A stretch of 64,000 nt of DNA from Rhabdophis nuchalis (GCA_039707465.1 CM077643.1:379790419-379854418); one strand, 5' to 3'. Counted from the first letter of the stretch, positions 52,851 to 64,000 are shown. The notes: generated by a model not told the origin, from the letters alone. Translations and numbers: made by a program.

Positions 52851-55800
52851 TCACAACTGGAGAGGGAGCTCTTCGTCCAGAGTCCAAATGATTGGTAATT
52901 CAGGCCTGGGCACGTTGTCTCTGGAATGGTTGCTGGAATAGGAACTGTGCTGTGACTGGAAACCGAGCTCTGGTGGAGGGAAGAGAAAGTGAGGTTAGAA
53001 AAGGAGGAGCAAGATAGAAAGCGAGTTTGCCTACTAGAATGGGCAAATGTTTGTACTGGGCTTAAGAAATGTCTGCTGTTGGTCTGTGCACAGCATTCAT
53101 GATCTGGAGAAAAGGATGTCTCTTCTTCTTCTGAATAATCTCTCCCATCTCTAACCGGTGGATCAGTCACCAAAATAGAAGAGGCGGAGAGAAAGAGCCA
53201 AGCAACTACCAATACATACAATAAGACAATTGTTCAGGGTGGCCTTAGCCTTAGATGTCAGGCATGGAAGCCATCTTTTACATTGGGCCTTCAGGCCTGC
53301 CACATTTTCTGCTGTGGGAAATTGGGAGGGGGGATGATATAGACTATGGGAGGTATAGTCATAATAACATTCCTTTCTCAGAGAGTCAAGGACATCTTGT
53401 CTTGCCCCTGGAGTGGCGTGACTGGGAGGCATCTCCAGTTGGGACGGTGCCTGATTGGACCATGTGATGGACAGACATGTGAGTGCTGAGCAGGGACTTG
53501 AACTTTCACTTGGGTGGGGAAAACCTGGAAGCTTTCAGATTTGGGTTTTCCCAGATGTGCCATTATGACATCTCTAATAAAATGGAACTTTGAGGAATCT
53601 CAAGCCTCGGAGTCTTCTTTCACTGGGGGTCTTACTTGGAACTCTGACATTGGAGGCTTGTCTAGAGTAGCATTTCCTCTCTAAGAGGATATCAATATTG
53701 CTACTAATGTGGAATGACTGCATCAGCTGCAGATACTCTGGCCACAGTTCCCTCATCCTCTACTTTGCCCATGTCCACATGCAGTCAGCTGCATCAATCA
53801 TGCACATAAATCTCAAGCTTGTAGCTATCCCTTTGTGAACTAGGCAACAACTAGCCAATTCAATCTATGCACATGGCCTTTGATTGGCAAGAGATTTGTT
53901 CTCTGAAAGTGTATTCAACAAGCCCAGTCATTACAATAGTAAGTTTCTGAGTGTGTATCCTCAGGTTGTTGTACAGGTAGTCCTCAACTTACAACAGTTC
54001 ATTTAGCAACCATTCAAAGTTACAGCGGCACTGAAAAAGTGACTTACAATCACTTTTCACACTTACAACTATTGCAGCATCACCACGGTCACATGATCAA
54101 AATTCAGATTCTTGGCACCTGACTCACATTTATGACACTTGCAGTGTCCTGGGGTCATGTGACCCCCTTTTGCAACCTTCTGACAAGCAAAGTCAATGCG
54201 AAACCCAGATTCACTTAACAACTGCGTTACTAACTTAACTGCAATGCTTCACTTACTGTAACAACAAGAAAGTAAAACGGGACAAATCTCCCTTAGCAAA
54301 CGTCTCATTTAGCAACAGAAATGTTGGGCTCAATTGTGGCCCTAAGTTTAGGACTACCTGTATTAGTACAGAAAGCAACAGAATTCCATTCCACAGCAGA
54401 TTTTAACCCACCAGCTCTTCCCCAGACCACTGATACTCTGGAAAAAGCTCGTCCTTGATGAAGAAAGATCCTAGATCCAGCCACGGGTGTATTACATTTC
54501 AGAAAACAAAGGGGGATCCACTGAAGGAACTGCTATGCAGTAGCAGATGATGTTGAGGAAAAGGGCCACAAACTCCAGTAGCATAAAGCTTCTTTTAGAC
54601 CAAGGCTGTCAAACTCCCAGCGCGTGGGCCAGATGCGTCACATGCTGGCCACACCCACACCCAGTTTAGCAAAAGGGGGGAAAGTCCCAATAGGTCATGT
54701 GATGCCGCCGTGACGATGTGAGTTTGACACCCCTGTTTTAGACCCTTCTGAATCTAGACACCAGCTGCCAAAAGTCTCCTGCAGCTTCCCCATGACTTTC
54801 CCACCACACACCAATGATCGTGCCCTGCTTACAAGGTCATGGCTTGCGGGGCTGATTCTCATCTGTAGTGTGCAATGTTGCATTTGCTGTTGGCTGCATT
54901 CGGATAGCATCGCCACCTAAGGAAGATACACAGTATGTCACGCCCATTAGCAGCAGCTTCATGAGTTTGAAGCAGAGGAACAGGAGGGAAAGACAACTCT
55001 CAACATTCCATTAACAGTAATTATTTGTCTATGTCCTAGACATGAGATTGGCTACCTTACAGGGGGAGGTGAGAGTGTGTGAACTTAATAGGATGGGGGG
55101 AGGGGGGGAACAGGACTTTCAGGTTATTATTTATTGTATGGAACATCTGCATTACATTTTGATACAAAAAAACCATGAGAGAAAAATACGAAACATAAAA
55201 TCTAAAATATTATAAAACATATGTCTAGACTAGGGGTCTCCAACCTTTGCAACTTTAAGTCTGAAGGATTTCAGCTCCCAGAATTCTCCAGCCAGCAAAG
55301 CTGGGAGCTGAAGTCTCTGGGAGCTGAAGTCCTTCAGACTTAAAGTTGCAAAGGTTGGAGACCCCTGGTCTAGACTACAGATATAATTTTTTGCTTCATT
55401 TGTTGGCAGCCAGAAAATCAGCAAAGTCTCCATTATAGGCTTTATTTTGACACTCTGTCACCATGTTGGACAGACTATTTTTCGACGCACCAATCACAAT
55501 TTGGTGATGGTATTTTGCCCCATTTATAGAGGGCATCAGCACATCTACTATACCCAGAGAGAATTTGGTTCAATGTTGTCAATATTGCACCATTTCAAGT
55601 TGATTAAAGCAATGGATACAATCAAATCACACATAAGAAACCCTGGAATTTTATTATAGTTTTTGTGATGATCCACAGGCTTTTCTGTTTGTTTGTTTTT
55701 TAAAACAGTATTAGTCTTATGTCTTTAAGGTTAATGTGTGCAACTTCCATTGGCTTAACACTATGCTTGAAACTTTGCATAACATGGTGACCCTAAATTC

Positions 55801-57309
55801 TTTGCATTTCTTAAAGGGTAAAATACTGTACATTTCTGCTTTTTAACTCTCTTAAATTCTCCAAATTTCAAAAATCATTGAATCACAGTTGAGGATTTGA
55901 AAGAGACCACATGGATCATCTAGTCCAACCCTGTGCCAGGTGTAGGAAAACCAATTAAACTATCTTTAATTAGTCATCTCGACTATCCAGCCTCTTCTTT
56001 AGAATCTTCGGGGATGGCAAACCCACAATGTCAGTAGCCAGACGTTTGTACTGTTATACAGATTTTACCACCACCACCACCCTCCAGGAAGGTCCCCCCC
56101 AGATTTCTTTAAGTAAAAAAGAATTTTTATCAACACATTCTGAGATGTAAAAAGTATGAGCAAACCACATGAGGATTTACATTGCATTCGTTACATCTCT
56201 GTCTTAATGCAGATACGTTTTGTGGGTTTTCTGTTCAAATCACTGAAAAATATTGCAACTTCCATTGGCTTAACACAGGGGTCTGCAAAGTTGGCTCTTT
56301 TAAGACTGGTGGACTTCAACTCCTAGAGTTCCCCAGCCAGCATGGCTGGCTGGGGAATTCTGGGAGTTGAAGTCCACCAGTCTTAAAAGAGCCAACTTTG
56401 CAGACCCTTGGCTTAACACTATGCTTGAAACTTTGCATAACATGGTGAGCATTACCAGCTGCAGGTAAAGCCATAACCCTAAATTCTTTGCATTTCTTAA
56501 AGGGTAAAATACTGCACATTTCTGCTTTTTAATTTTTATCAACACATTCTGAGGAGATGTAAAAAGTATGAGCAAACCACATGAGGGTTTACATTGCATT
56601 CATTACATCTCTGTCTTAGATACGTTTTGTGGGTTTCCTGTTCAAATCACTGAAAAATATTGCTGACCAAGTTTGGATCAGCATTGTATGTCATTTTCAG
56701 TCATACAAAGCATAGTTGTGTGGGATATTAAATCATAAAACCAGCAGAAAAAGATTATTGATTTCTTCCTGTCATTAATTGCAGAAGTTAAATAATTTTT
56801 GCCCAGCTAATTATTTGATCTCCTGGAGATCGGAAGCTAGCCAGAAGTCGGTACTTGAAAGAGGTCCCTGGAAGACAGGAAATGAGGGGTCTAAAGAGCA
56901 GACTTCATGTGAACATGGCATGTGAAGAGACATACCGGCTGCATCTGACATACCCTAGAAAGAGATGCATATGCCAAAAACTGCACTTAACATTTCCTGT
57001 GGCTCTGGGGGTCAGCAAGTGCATGAAACTGAACTCCACCCTCATCTCAGTGTTTGCCCTAACAATCTCACCATTGTCTTCTGCACGGATCTGGGCCTCC
57101 AGGTCTTCAGGATTGACATACTTGTAGGACTCATCATCTTCAGGTGGGCGGCATTTCCCACAACAGAAACAGCAGCAGCAGCAGCAGCAGCAACATGTAA
57201 AGAGGCCACAGCACGCTACTATTGTCTGGAGAAGGGATGCAAATGACAAAATTAGGCCCCACATAAGAGTAGTCAGTTACAGACACTCATTGTCAGAGCA
57301 GTAGCTGAC

Positions 57310-57380
<71 letters not shown>

Positions 57381-60300
57381 AAGAGGGGGAACTGTCTGTT
57401 CTTCTATGAGCCACCTACCTTGAACCAACACTTGGACATGAGGAAGTAATACTTCACACTTTCTTCTCCAAACTGCTCAGACACGTAGAGTCCCATGGAG
57501 CCGTACTCATCATAGAGACGCCGTTTGTTCTCATCACTGAGAATTACATTGGCATTATTGATCTCCTTGAACTTCTCTGATGCTTCTGGATTATCAGGAT
57601 TCTTATCTGGGTGATATTTCAAAGCCAGTTTCCTGGGGAGAAAGATGTGGGAATATATATTTAAGGCACATCAGCAAACATCCTCCACAGTGTTAATAGA
57701 TTAGGAGCCATCAAAGTCCAGGAAAGTCAACAACTCCTTCTATAGTAAGAGCTATTGACTGGGCTCATAGTGTCTCCTTTTGTTCTCCTAGTAAGACCAG
57801 TGACAGGTCGAAAGAAAGAGGCTCTAGAATCAAATGGCTTAGAAAAAAGTATCATGGGCAACAGCAGAGTCCTCAAATACCATCAGTAGACAGGGTGACT
57901 CAGCTTTAGCAACTTGATCTTGCATCTGGACCACTGCAATGTCCTCAACATGGGGCTTCTTTTGAAGAGCATTTGGAAGCTTCAAATGGTGCAGAATCCA
58001 GCACTAGAAGTCGATTGGTGCATCCAACATCTATTTTCTGTAAGCTGAATTGGTTGCCAGCAGTGTGGCTTTTGGTGCAATTCCAGGTGCTGGTTGTCAC
58101 CTTCTGGAATTAAGTTACTTGAGGGACCATTGCTCCCCAATGGTTTCTAGCTAACCCAATCCTGCTATGCAGGATGGGTATATTAAAGGTCCTTTTGGTT
58201 TTTTGCGGAATTTAATGGTTATGTTACGTGATTTATTTTTGGTTCCTATTTATTTTAATTTTTGTAATATATACAATTTCTTTTTGATGCCTAGGGTCAG
58301 TTGGTAAGATGGGCAGTTATACAAATGGAATAAATAAAATGAAGTAAAAAAATAAATTTAAATGGACTTCCAGATGTATAGTCTTCAATCCTAGAATTCT
58401 CAACACTGGCTGCGTTGGCTGGGGAATTCTGGGAGTTGAACATAGATGCCCTTTTTTTTTTTTTTTAATTAAATTTATACCCTGCCCTTCTCCTTGTTAG
58501 GACCCAGGGCGGCGCACAGGCATTATATAAAACCATAAATACAATATACATCAATTAAAAATATATTAAATTAATTCACCCGTGCTAAAACCCGTTATTA
58601 AAACCGTAACCAAATTATAATTTATATTTAAAAGTCAGACGCGGGGGGCTATCCTAGGCCGGCTTGTTGGAATAAGTACGTCTTAAGACGTTGGCGGAAG
58701 AGGCGGAGGTCCGAGGTAGTGCGAAGGTCGGGGGGTAGGTCGTTCCAGAGGGCCGGGCCCGCCACAGAGAAGGCTCTTCCCCTGGGTATCGCCAGCCGGC
58801 ATTGCCCTAGTTGAGAAACACTGATCTACCAGTTTAGTAGATCAATATGGTTACTAAAAGGACTCAGAGGCCTTTTATGGCTGTGATGTGTATGATTTGG
58901 AGGATGATTCTTTTTTTTTTAATTTACAAAGAATCCTCAACTTATGACAGCAATTGGGACCAGAATCTCAGCTGCAAAGCAAAACGGTTTTAAGAGAGAC
59001 AACGCTGCCAACATGGCTGCTTTGTTTAATGACCAAAATTCCAGCATTCTTGTTTGTTTGTTTTTCATTTAAAAACTGCATGGTTCATTGAGGGGATTCC
59101 CAGGTAAGGAATGCTGAGTGTTCAGGGGAGCTGGTAGGCCCTGGAAAGATCCACTTGGGAGCTGAATATCTTTCCTGCCAAAAGCCAAGTAAGATTTTCA
59201 GCCCTTGAGCAAAAAGACAATTACGTGCAGCCTGCACAGGTCTCTGCCACCTGGCTGAGGCACTTCGCACTCATTTATTTTATTTATTTATTTATTTATT
59301 TGTTCGTACTTTTATACCGCCATGTCTCCCAAATGGGACTCAGGGCAGTGCACAGGAATAAGAAAATATAAATATACAAACATCAAATAAGTTTAAAATT
59401 AAATTAAATAAATTTGGCCCGTGCTAAAACTTAATTTAAAAACCCAGCTAAAAAATTCAGTAATATACATAGCTATGTCAGGCCGGCTGCATGGAAGAAG
59501 TGTGTTTTAAGTGCTCGACGGAAGAGGCGAAGGTCCGTGATTGTGCGGAGGTCAGGGGGCAGGTCGTTCCAGAGGGCTGGGCCTGCCACAGAGAAGGCTC
59601 TTCCCCTGGGAGTCGCCAGCTGGCATTGTCCGGCGGACGGCATCCTAAGGAGGCCCACCCTGTGGGAGCAGACAGGCCGGGTGGAAGTATGTGGCAGAAG
59701 GCGGTCCTGCAAGTAGCCAGGTCCTTAACTTCCCACGCTTGACTCTCCATTCTCTGTATGGGTTTTGGCTGCTTGTCTCTCTGGAAGCTGCCTGAAAGAG
59801 CTGCCTGCCAAAGGAGTTGGGCTTGCCTCCATGCATGGAAGGGAACTGAAAGAAGGGGGCTGAAAACTAGTTGCTTCTGCACGCAGCTTGCAGAGTAAAG
59901 GTGCCATTCTATGGGCTAGTGCTGCTGCATTTTGCATCATCCTACAGCTGATACCCCAGGACTACTAGATGAAAGAGTACCCTGCAGAAGTCTGGCCTAT
60001 AGAATAATGCAACGTGTCCTAAAGTGTAAGCCTTAATGAGTAATGCACCCCAGAAACATGATTTCTACGTAACACATTAACTAAGAGTATGCAAGTCAAT
60101 TCTGTAAATATACCCACAGAATTTAACAATGCTAGCCTGCTAAGGGTTTATCAGAGACCTCTGGTGTTAGATGATGAAAGTTCCCCTGCTTGGCTTCTTT
60201 CTTGTCCACAGAAGAATGCAAAGCACTCTGTATCTCTCTTTGTGACAATCTGTTCATTGTTTTATATGCAGTTTTTGGTTGCCTCCAACTATCAAAAGGA

Positions 60301-60854
60301 TCACGGGGACTCCTGTGAAGTCAAACATCTTGGAGTAAGGAAGTTTAACTTAAAAGGTGGCTCAGTGGCTAAGACACTGAGCTTGTCGATCAGAAAGGTT
60401 GGCAGTTCAGCGGTTTGAATTCCTAGCACCGTGTAATGGAGTGAGCTCCCGTTACTTGACCCAGCTTCTGCCAATCTAGCCCTTCGAAAGCATGTAAAAA
60501 TGCAAGTAGAAAAATAGGGACCGCATTTGGTGGGAAGGTAACAGTGTTCCATGTGCCTTCGGTGTTTAGTCATGCCAGCCATATGACCACGGAGACGTCT
60601 TTGGACAGTGCTGGCTCTTTGGCTTTGAATCGGAGATGAGCACCGCCCCCTAGAGTCAGGAATGACTAGCACATATGTGCGAGGGGACCCTTTACTTTTA
60701 ACTTAAAACCCAATCCACGAAAGACAGAATAGGTACCCGACCTGTATGCTTTCTTGATGTCTTCTGGGGAAGCACCCTTTTCCAAGCCCAGGATGTGATA
60801 TAAGCTCTCTCCAGCCCGTGACATCTTCCTCTGTGGCCGGCCTCCTTCCGCCAT
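52851..60854 (-). CDS. DNAJC5G: Cysteine-string protein (CSP), DNAJC5G by synteny (4 coding exons)
   Basis: Exons: 60854-60742, 57632-57419, 57225-57072 and 52969-52851. They sum to 600 nt, or 199 aa plus TGA; human CSP-alpha is 198 aa. Residues about 17-85 form a J domain ([20 protein letters not shown]) with HPD at 45-47, which stimulates Hsc70 ATPase. A linker follows ([20 protein letters not shown]). The cysteine string at 114-134 has 14 Cys, nine of them in a row at 120-128, for palmitoylation and vesicle-membrane attachment. [14 protein letters not shown] then leads into a divergent tail. The first ATG sits in AAGATGGCGG, a good initiation context. Exons 1-3 are certain. The last exon is inferred from a strong acceptor, matching phase and final length; without it exon 3 would read to 56905 (215 aa). 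The exon 1 donor (GTCGGG) is weak. The position next to TRIM54 favours DNAJC5G, although the sequence is close to CSP-alpha. Confidence 0.85.
53974..54360 (-). mobile_element. TA-flanked MITE, CAGGTAGTCC family, best copy
   Basis: Starts CAGGTAGTCCTCAACTTACA and ends CCTAAGTTTAGGACTACCTG; TA flanks both sides. The interior includes AAAGTGACTTACAATCACTT and GGGGTCATGTGACCCCC. It lies in DNAJC5G intron 3. Confidence 0.8.
54601..54735. mobile_element. hAT-like MITE, GTGTCAAAC family, perfect TSD
   Basis: Starts CAAGGCTGTCAAACT and ends AGTTTGACACCCCTG. TTTTAGAC flanks both sides (54593-54600, 54736-54743). The interior shares CCACACCCAC, CAGTTTAGCAAAAG and GGTCATGTGATG with 45269-45405. Confidence 0.88.
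55231..55367. mobile_element. Palindromic hAT-like MITE with perfect TSD
   Basis: TAGGGGTCTCCAACCTTTGC and GCAAAGGTTGGAGACCCCTG are inverted ends. GTCTAGAC flanks both sides (55223-55230, 55368-55375). The centre holds GGGAGCTGAAGTCTCTGGGA, a small secondary duplication. Confidence 0.88.
55741..56670. repeat. Local tandem duplication in DNAJC5G intron 3
   Basis: Copy 1 (about 55741-56255) and copy 2 (about 56256-56670) share CAACTTCCATTGGCTTAACA, CTATGCTTGAAACTTTGCAT, CCCTAAATTCTTTGCATTTC, TATCAACACATTCTGAG and TTCAAATCACTGAAAAATAT. Copy 1 has about 270 extra bases, including a CR1-like 3' relic near 55875-55935. Copy 2 has the MITE at 56276-56410. Confidence 0.88.
56276..56410. mobile_element. 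Palindromic hAT-like MITE with perfect TSD and preserved empty site
   Basis: CAGGGGTCTGCAAAGTTGGC and GCCAACTTTGCAGACCCTTG are inverted ends. GCTTAACA flanks both sides (56268-56275, 56411-56418). In duplicate copy 1 the same place reads uninterrupted (TTGGCTTAACACTATGC at 55751-55767). Confidence 0.9.
57170..57193 (-). repeat. DNAJC5G: Coding CAG/TGC trinucleotide run in the cysteine string
   Basis: Seven CAG units and one CAA on the plus strand read as TGC/TGT cysteine codons on the minus strand, giving most of the nine-cysteine run. Confidence 0.9.
57314..57374. repeat. (AG)n microsatellite
   Basis: About 30 GA units in DNAJC5G intron 2, ending 45 bp from the exon 2 donor. Confidence 0.95.
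57633..58369. other. DNAJC5G intron 1, 3' part, with an old LINE-like relic
   Basis: About 57895-58345 vaguely resembles a decayed LINE C-terminal region (CTTGATCTTGCATCTGGACC, CTGCAATGTCCTCAACATGG), ending in an (AATAAA)n-like tail near 58330. The family is not certain. Confidence 0.35.
58370..58835 (-). mobile_element. L2-type LINE fragment, apparently inside a palindromic MITE
   Basis: About 58455-58805 is a minus-strand L2 3' fragment (T-run, CTTGTTAGGACCCAGGGCGG, AGGTCGTTCCAGAGGGCC). To its left is a MITE arm (TGGGGAATTCTGGGAGTTGA, about 58410-58440), and to its right GTTGAGAAACACTG (58811-58824), a MITE end. This fits insertion into the MITE, but junction duplications are not clear. 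Confidence 0.7.
59275..59728 (-). mobile_element. Short L2-type LINE fragment in DNAJC5G intron 1
   Basis: A (TTTA)n tail, the hairpin TACCGCCATGTCTCCC and GGACTCAGGGCAGTGC are followed by minus-strand coding sequence open over 59473-59712 (RDRLLPHT-type region to FHAAGLT). It ends near 59728 at GTAGCCAGGTCC. Confidence 0.85.
60350..60705 (+). mobile_element. Sauria-type SINE, plus orientation
   Basis: The head GGTGGCTCAGTGGCTAAGAC with B-box-like GCGGTTTGAATTCC is the best preserved of the four. The body has GTTACTTGACCCAGCTTCTG and GGTGGGAAGGTAACAGTG, and the 3' end is GCGAGGGGACCCTTTACTTT. It lies 37 bp from the DNAJC5G exon 1 donor. Confidence 0.8.
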
Positions 60855-60859
60855 CTTGT

Positions 60860-62566
60860 TCTAAATTAAGCAGCAACGCAAAGGGCTGAGTTATAGCACA
60901 AAAAGGTTGTCATTGTAAAAGACAGTAAACGTCTATGGATCAGAATGTCTGTTGCCACACAGAGGTGCAGATAACCCCTGCTCTACAGCCCACTGTCAAG
61001 GAAGCAAAAATGTGGGTAATATTCAGGAAAGGCATCTTGTGCTGTGGAGCACTCTTGCTCAAGTCCTTTGCTTGAGGATTATATCTGAGTCTGCTAAAAG
61101 GATGAGAAAAGAAAGCTTATTGCAATAGAACCGAATTCTGTGGCCCTTAGTATGAAGAGAAAAAATGGGGAAGTTGCCAAGTAAACAGATACCTTATTCA
61201 CCCGAAAGTGGAGAAAGATATGAAGCAATAACCATGCCAGGTTTTGCCCTGCTGCTTGTACAAAGCAATGCAGGCCAACAGGAGGGAAGGTATGTTTTGC
61301 CCTCCCTCTTTTGTAAATAAAGACTTGGCCTTAAGTCACTGAACCTGTGCATTTTGAATCCCATTTCACTCAGCTATAAGAACAGAAACCTTCAGTCCAT
61401 TGTCTAATCCTCAAATAAGGCTTCAGCTCTTCTTGGTGCTTTGAGGCTGCTTATTCGTGGAACCAGATGACAAAACTGGGCAAGGTTCAGTTTTGATTCT
61501 AGCCTTGGTCTTTCTACCTCAGTTGAACTGGCTCAACGGAGAAAATAATGACATAGCCATCTGAGTCAACAAAAGCAGCTGATCTGTTTTATGGCCATGG
61601 TTATTATTTGGGGCCAAAATGGATATTGTTTATTAAACCTGCAGGGCAGTGGCTCAGCTTTTCTCCAAGTACTGTGTTGCAGCTTCACCTAGTTTAAATC
61701 AGGATTTTCCTCTAAGCCCAGCCTCCCTCGTAGCACACAGCAAGGCCCTCCTGTTGTGCTACCAGGCCAGCGAAGTTAAGACAGCCTGAGCAGGCTCTGC
61801 AAGACTGAATGTCTTAGTCAGATTAATCCCCCAAAGGCTGAGTCATTCGAAATGCCAATGGGATGAGGCTGTCCTGCACCAGGTATAGGATGGGTGAGTT
61901 TTCTGCATTAGCCAGCACTGAATTCTGCTAATAGTTCCTACCCAACAGAACAGTAAACAATGAGTGTTTGTTGAGCAGGAAAGTAAGATTCTATTATTTA
62001 ACTTCCGAAGCAAGAATTGCGCTATGTATGTCTAGCAACTTTCAAGACATTTTACTGGTTGCCTTGCTTAATCAGTATATGTAAAGCAGCTTGTTTCCTT
62101 TAATTTATGGGCCACAAAAATATTTATTCACAGGTAGAAATCTATTTAATTAACTGAATAGAAAGGCTCTGGGAAAAAGGTATCTTTTCTTCTTCAAACC
62201 AAAGTTTGTGCCAACGTTATAAAATGTTGGTGTTCCGTTTCAAAAGCTTGTGAAGAGATAATAAAATCAAGACCTGCAGGTTGCAAGCTTTCCAATTGAC
62301 TTCATTTTCCAGAGCAGCTCCAGTTTCAAAACTCAAAGAAGGAAATAATACACCTTTAGGTCCATTCTATGTGTGTTTTCAATCTCAAGAGCTTATTTTA
62401 TCTTAACAACCCTATAAGAAAAGACACAGCACAACTCAAATTGCTCCCTGCCACCACAAACAAAAACACAATTAGCAATGTGGCAAGGCATTCCCTGTTT
62501 GGAGGCTTTAGTGTGTCCCGAACAGATACAATCAATCCTATCACTTGAGGGGTCTCACTTGAGGGA

Positions 62567-62612
<46 letters not shown>

Positions 62613-64000
62613 CTGCATGAGATCTTCACATAGGGCTATGAAGCTTTCTTCCTTTCTCCTCCTCTTTTATTCCAGAGCAGTCAATATACAGTAAACCTTA
62701 CTGTCATCTACTAAAAATCCCACAGTTTTATTTACGTTAATAGAACTATGCATTACAGAAGATCACATTGGTGAGAACTTGTATAAATCCCCAAAGGAGA
62801 CTTATGTAAAAAGCTGAACTCAGTATTCAAAATGTTATTTCTCTAAAGCTGCCTAAATAAATAGAGGTGTCCTCAATAACAATTCAGAAGTCTTACTTTT
62901 GCATTCCACATGCCAAAAACACTTCCTGCCTCCTGTTAAACAATTCACATTTACTCCCGGAGAAGGCCCTATCTATTCAGGAAATAAAATAATCTACTTT
63001 CTGTATCTAGATTAAATTGCAAACTTAGGTTTCTACCACTTAAACAAATTTGCTAGGTTGCACCTGAACAATAGCAAGTTCCCGCTAAGTGCGGATTTTG
63101 CATTTCACACTTTCCAAAACCATCATATTCTCAATATTCATAGATTTTTTTTAACCCCAAACTGACAAACAGCAATCTCTCCAAAAGATATTTTCTTTCA
63201 TTATTTCCTGTATAAGATTACAAAGAATAGAAATAAGCAAGTCATAAACCAATCATCAATTATCTAAACAGTGCCAAATTTACCTAATAAATATGCTGAA
63301 AGAGATTATGTTTGATAGCTGAATTTCTTAAAGGGACAAATTAACACAAAATAAAGCATCCATCATTCAGTTATCAGGCTAAGTTTGGTAAGAAAAGGGG
63401 ATGCACCAAAGCAGCTGACTTTTTATTTCCTTTCTTGCTGGCACTACCCAAAGAAATCAGATATTCCCATGATTGACCTGCTTGTTCAGGATATCCCAAA
63501 TTGATTAGTTTTTATTACACAGCCTTTATAATTAAACTGTAATTAGCTTCTAAATTGTAATTACAGACTGAAAAGGTTTATCCATTACACTGATAAAAAT
63601 ATGCAAAGTTCCCCATTCCCCTCACCAACTCCATAGAGTGCTCCCATATTTTGGTAGCAAAATAAGCAGTGGCATGACTCATAATAAGTTGAAAATAGAT
63701 GAGCTATAAAACTGTTGTTCTTGAAGTAAATTATACAGCAATGGAAAGTCTCAATGCCTGTTCCTCCTGGACAACCTGCTTCCCGGCTCATTCTCCACAC
63801 CAAGAACTATTTAAATTATGCTCCAAGGCATAATTTATGGTACAGTTTTTCAAACTTATGTTCCATGGCATTCGCACTGGAGAATAAAGTAAAAAAAGAA
63901 AAAAAGTTTACTGAAACAGGCAATTTTCTATCCCAGCAGCTTTGCTTCCTGATCAGGAGTGCGGGGGATTTTGTTTTTCAAAACAGGTTCGGCAGTCTTT
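60860..64000. other. Region upstream of DNAJC5G, no gene recognised
   Basis: By synteny SLC30A3 should lie beyond DNAJC5G, but none of its exons could be recognised. Only an (ATC)n microsatellite (62567-62608) and AT-rich unassigned sequence are seen. No CpG-rich promoter is obvious next to DNAJC5G exon 1. Confidence 0.4.
62567..62608. repeat. (ATC)n microsatellite
   Basis: About 14 CAT units. Confidence 0.95.

Noticed and set aside
56905..57072. Read-through of DNAJC5G exon 3 to a stop at 56905
   Set aside because: It would add a tail ([14 protein letters not shown]...) unlike CSPs. A consensus donor at 57072 and a phased exon at 52969 give the normal length instead. It is kept as an alternative.
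57895..58345. Possible processed gene or old coding sequence in DNAJC5G intron 1
   Set aside because: It resembles a decayed LINE C-terminal region, but similarity is too weak to name a family.
60860..64000. Expected SLC30A3 exons
   Set aside because: No zinc-transporter motif was found on either strand; the gene probably starts beyond the window.

Overview
The window is vertebrate nuclear DNA, almost certainly from a squamate reptile. The genes have GT-AG introns. The interspersed repeats are the kinds known from lizards and snakes: L2/CR1-clade LINEs, tRNA-derived Sauria-type SINEs, CR1 3' ends, and many short non-autonomous DNA transposons. A snake or a lizard both fit; the sequence alone does not fix the species. 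No bacterial, plasmid or phage features were seen.

Four protein-coding genes can be assembled exon by exon. MPV17 (+, seven coding exons, 2403-12897, 177 aa) and UCN/urocortin-1 (+, coding exon 21472-21882, with a CRE, TATA box and poly(A) signal) lie on the plus strand. TRIM54/MuRF3 (-, eight coding exons, 48136 down to 25966, 371 aa) and a cysteine-string protein best named DNAJC5G (-, four coding exons, 60854 down to 52851, 199 aa) lie on the minus strand. The order MPV17-UCN-TRIM54-DNAJC5G, with UCN and TRIM54 tail to tail, matches the mammalian block between GTF3C2 and SLC30A3. Neither of those two flanking genes could be recognised in the window.

Layout: 1-2400 repeats and a CpG-rich stretch that probably holds the MPV17 promoter; 2.4-13.4 kb MPV17; 13.7-20 kb L2 LINE copies, two DNA-transposon relics and an orphan CpG-rich block (17.5-18.0 kb); 21.0-22.0 kb compact UCN; 22-26 kb tandem repeats, a SINE and a possible extra 3' exon of TRIM54; 26-48.1 kb TRIM54, whose introns hold CR1, L2, SINE and MITE insertions; 48.2-48.6 kb possible muscle regulatory sites; 52.8-60.9 kb DNAJC5G; 60.9-64 kb no recognisable gene.

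The genes do not form one pathway. MPV17 is an inner mitochondrial membrane channel-type protein, UCN a CRF-family neuropeptide, TRIM54 a sarcomere and microtubule-associated RING E3 ligase, and DNAJC5G a J-domain co-chaperone of vesicle membranes. I found no unprecedented genetic system. The strongest non-gene signals are (a) several non-autonomous hAT-like families with readable 8-bp target-site duplications, including a near-perfect palindromic family, (b) a local duplication that preserves the empty site of one MITE, (c) an L2 insertion nested inside a MITE, (d) L2 copies whose 3' tails grade into different microsatellites, and (e) a TGC-codon microsatellite that encodes the cysteine string of DNAJC5G.
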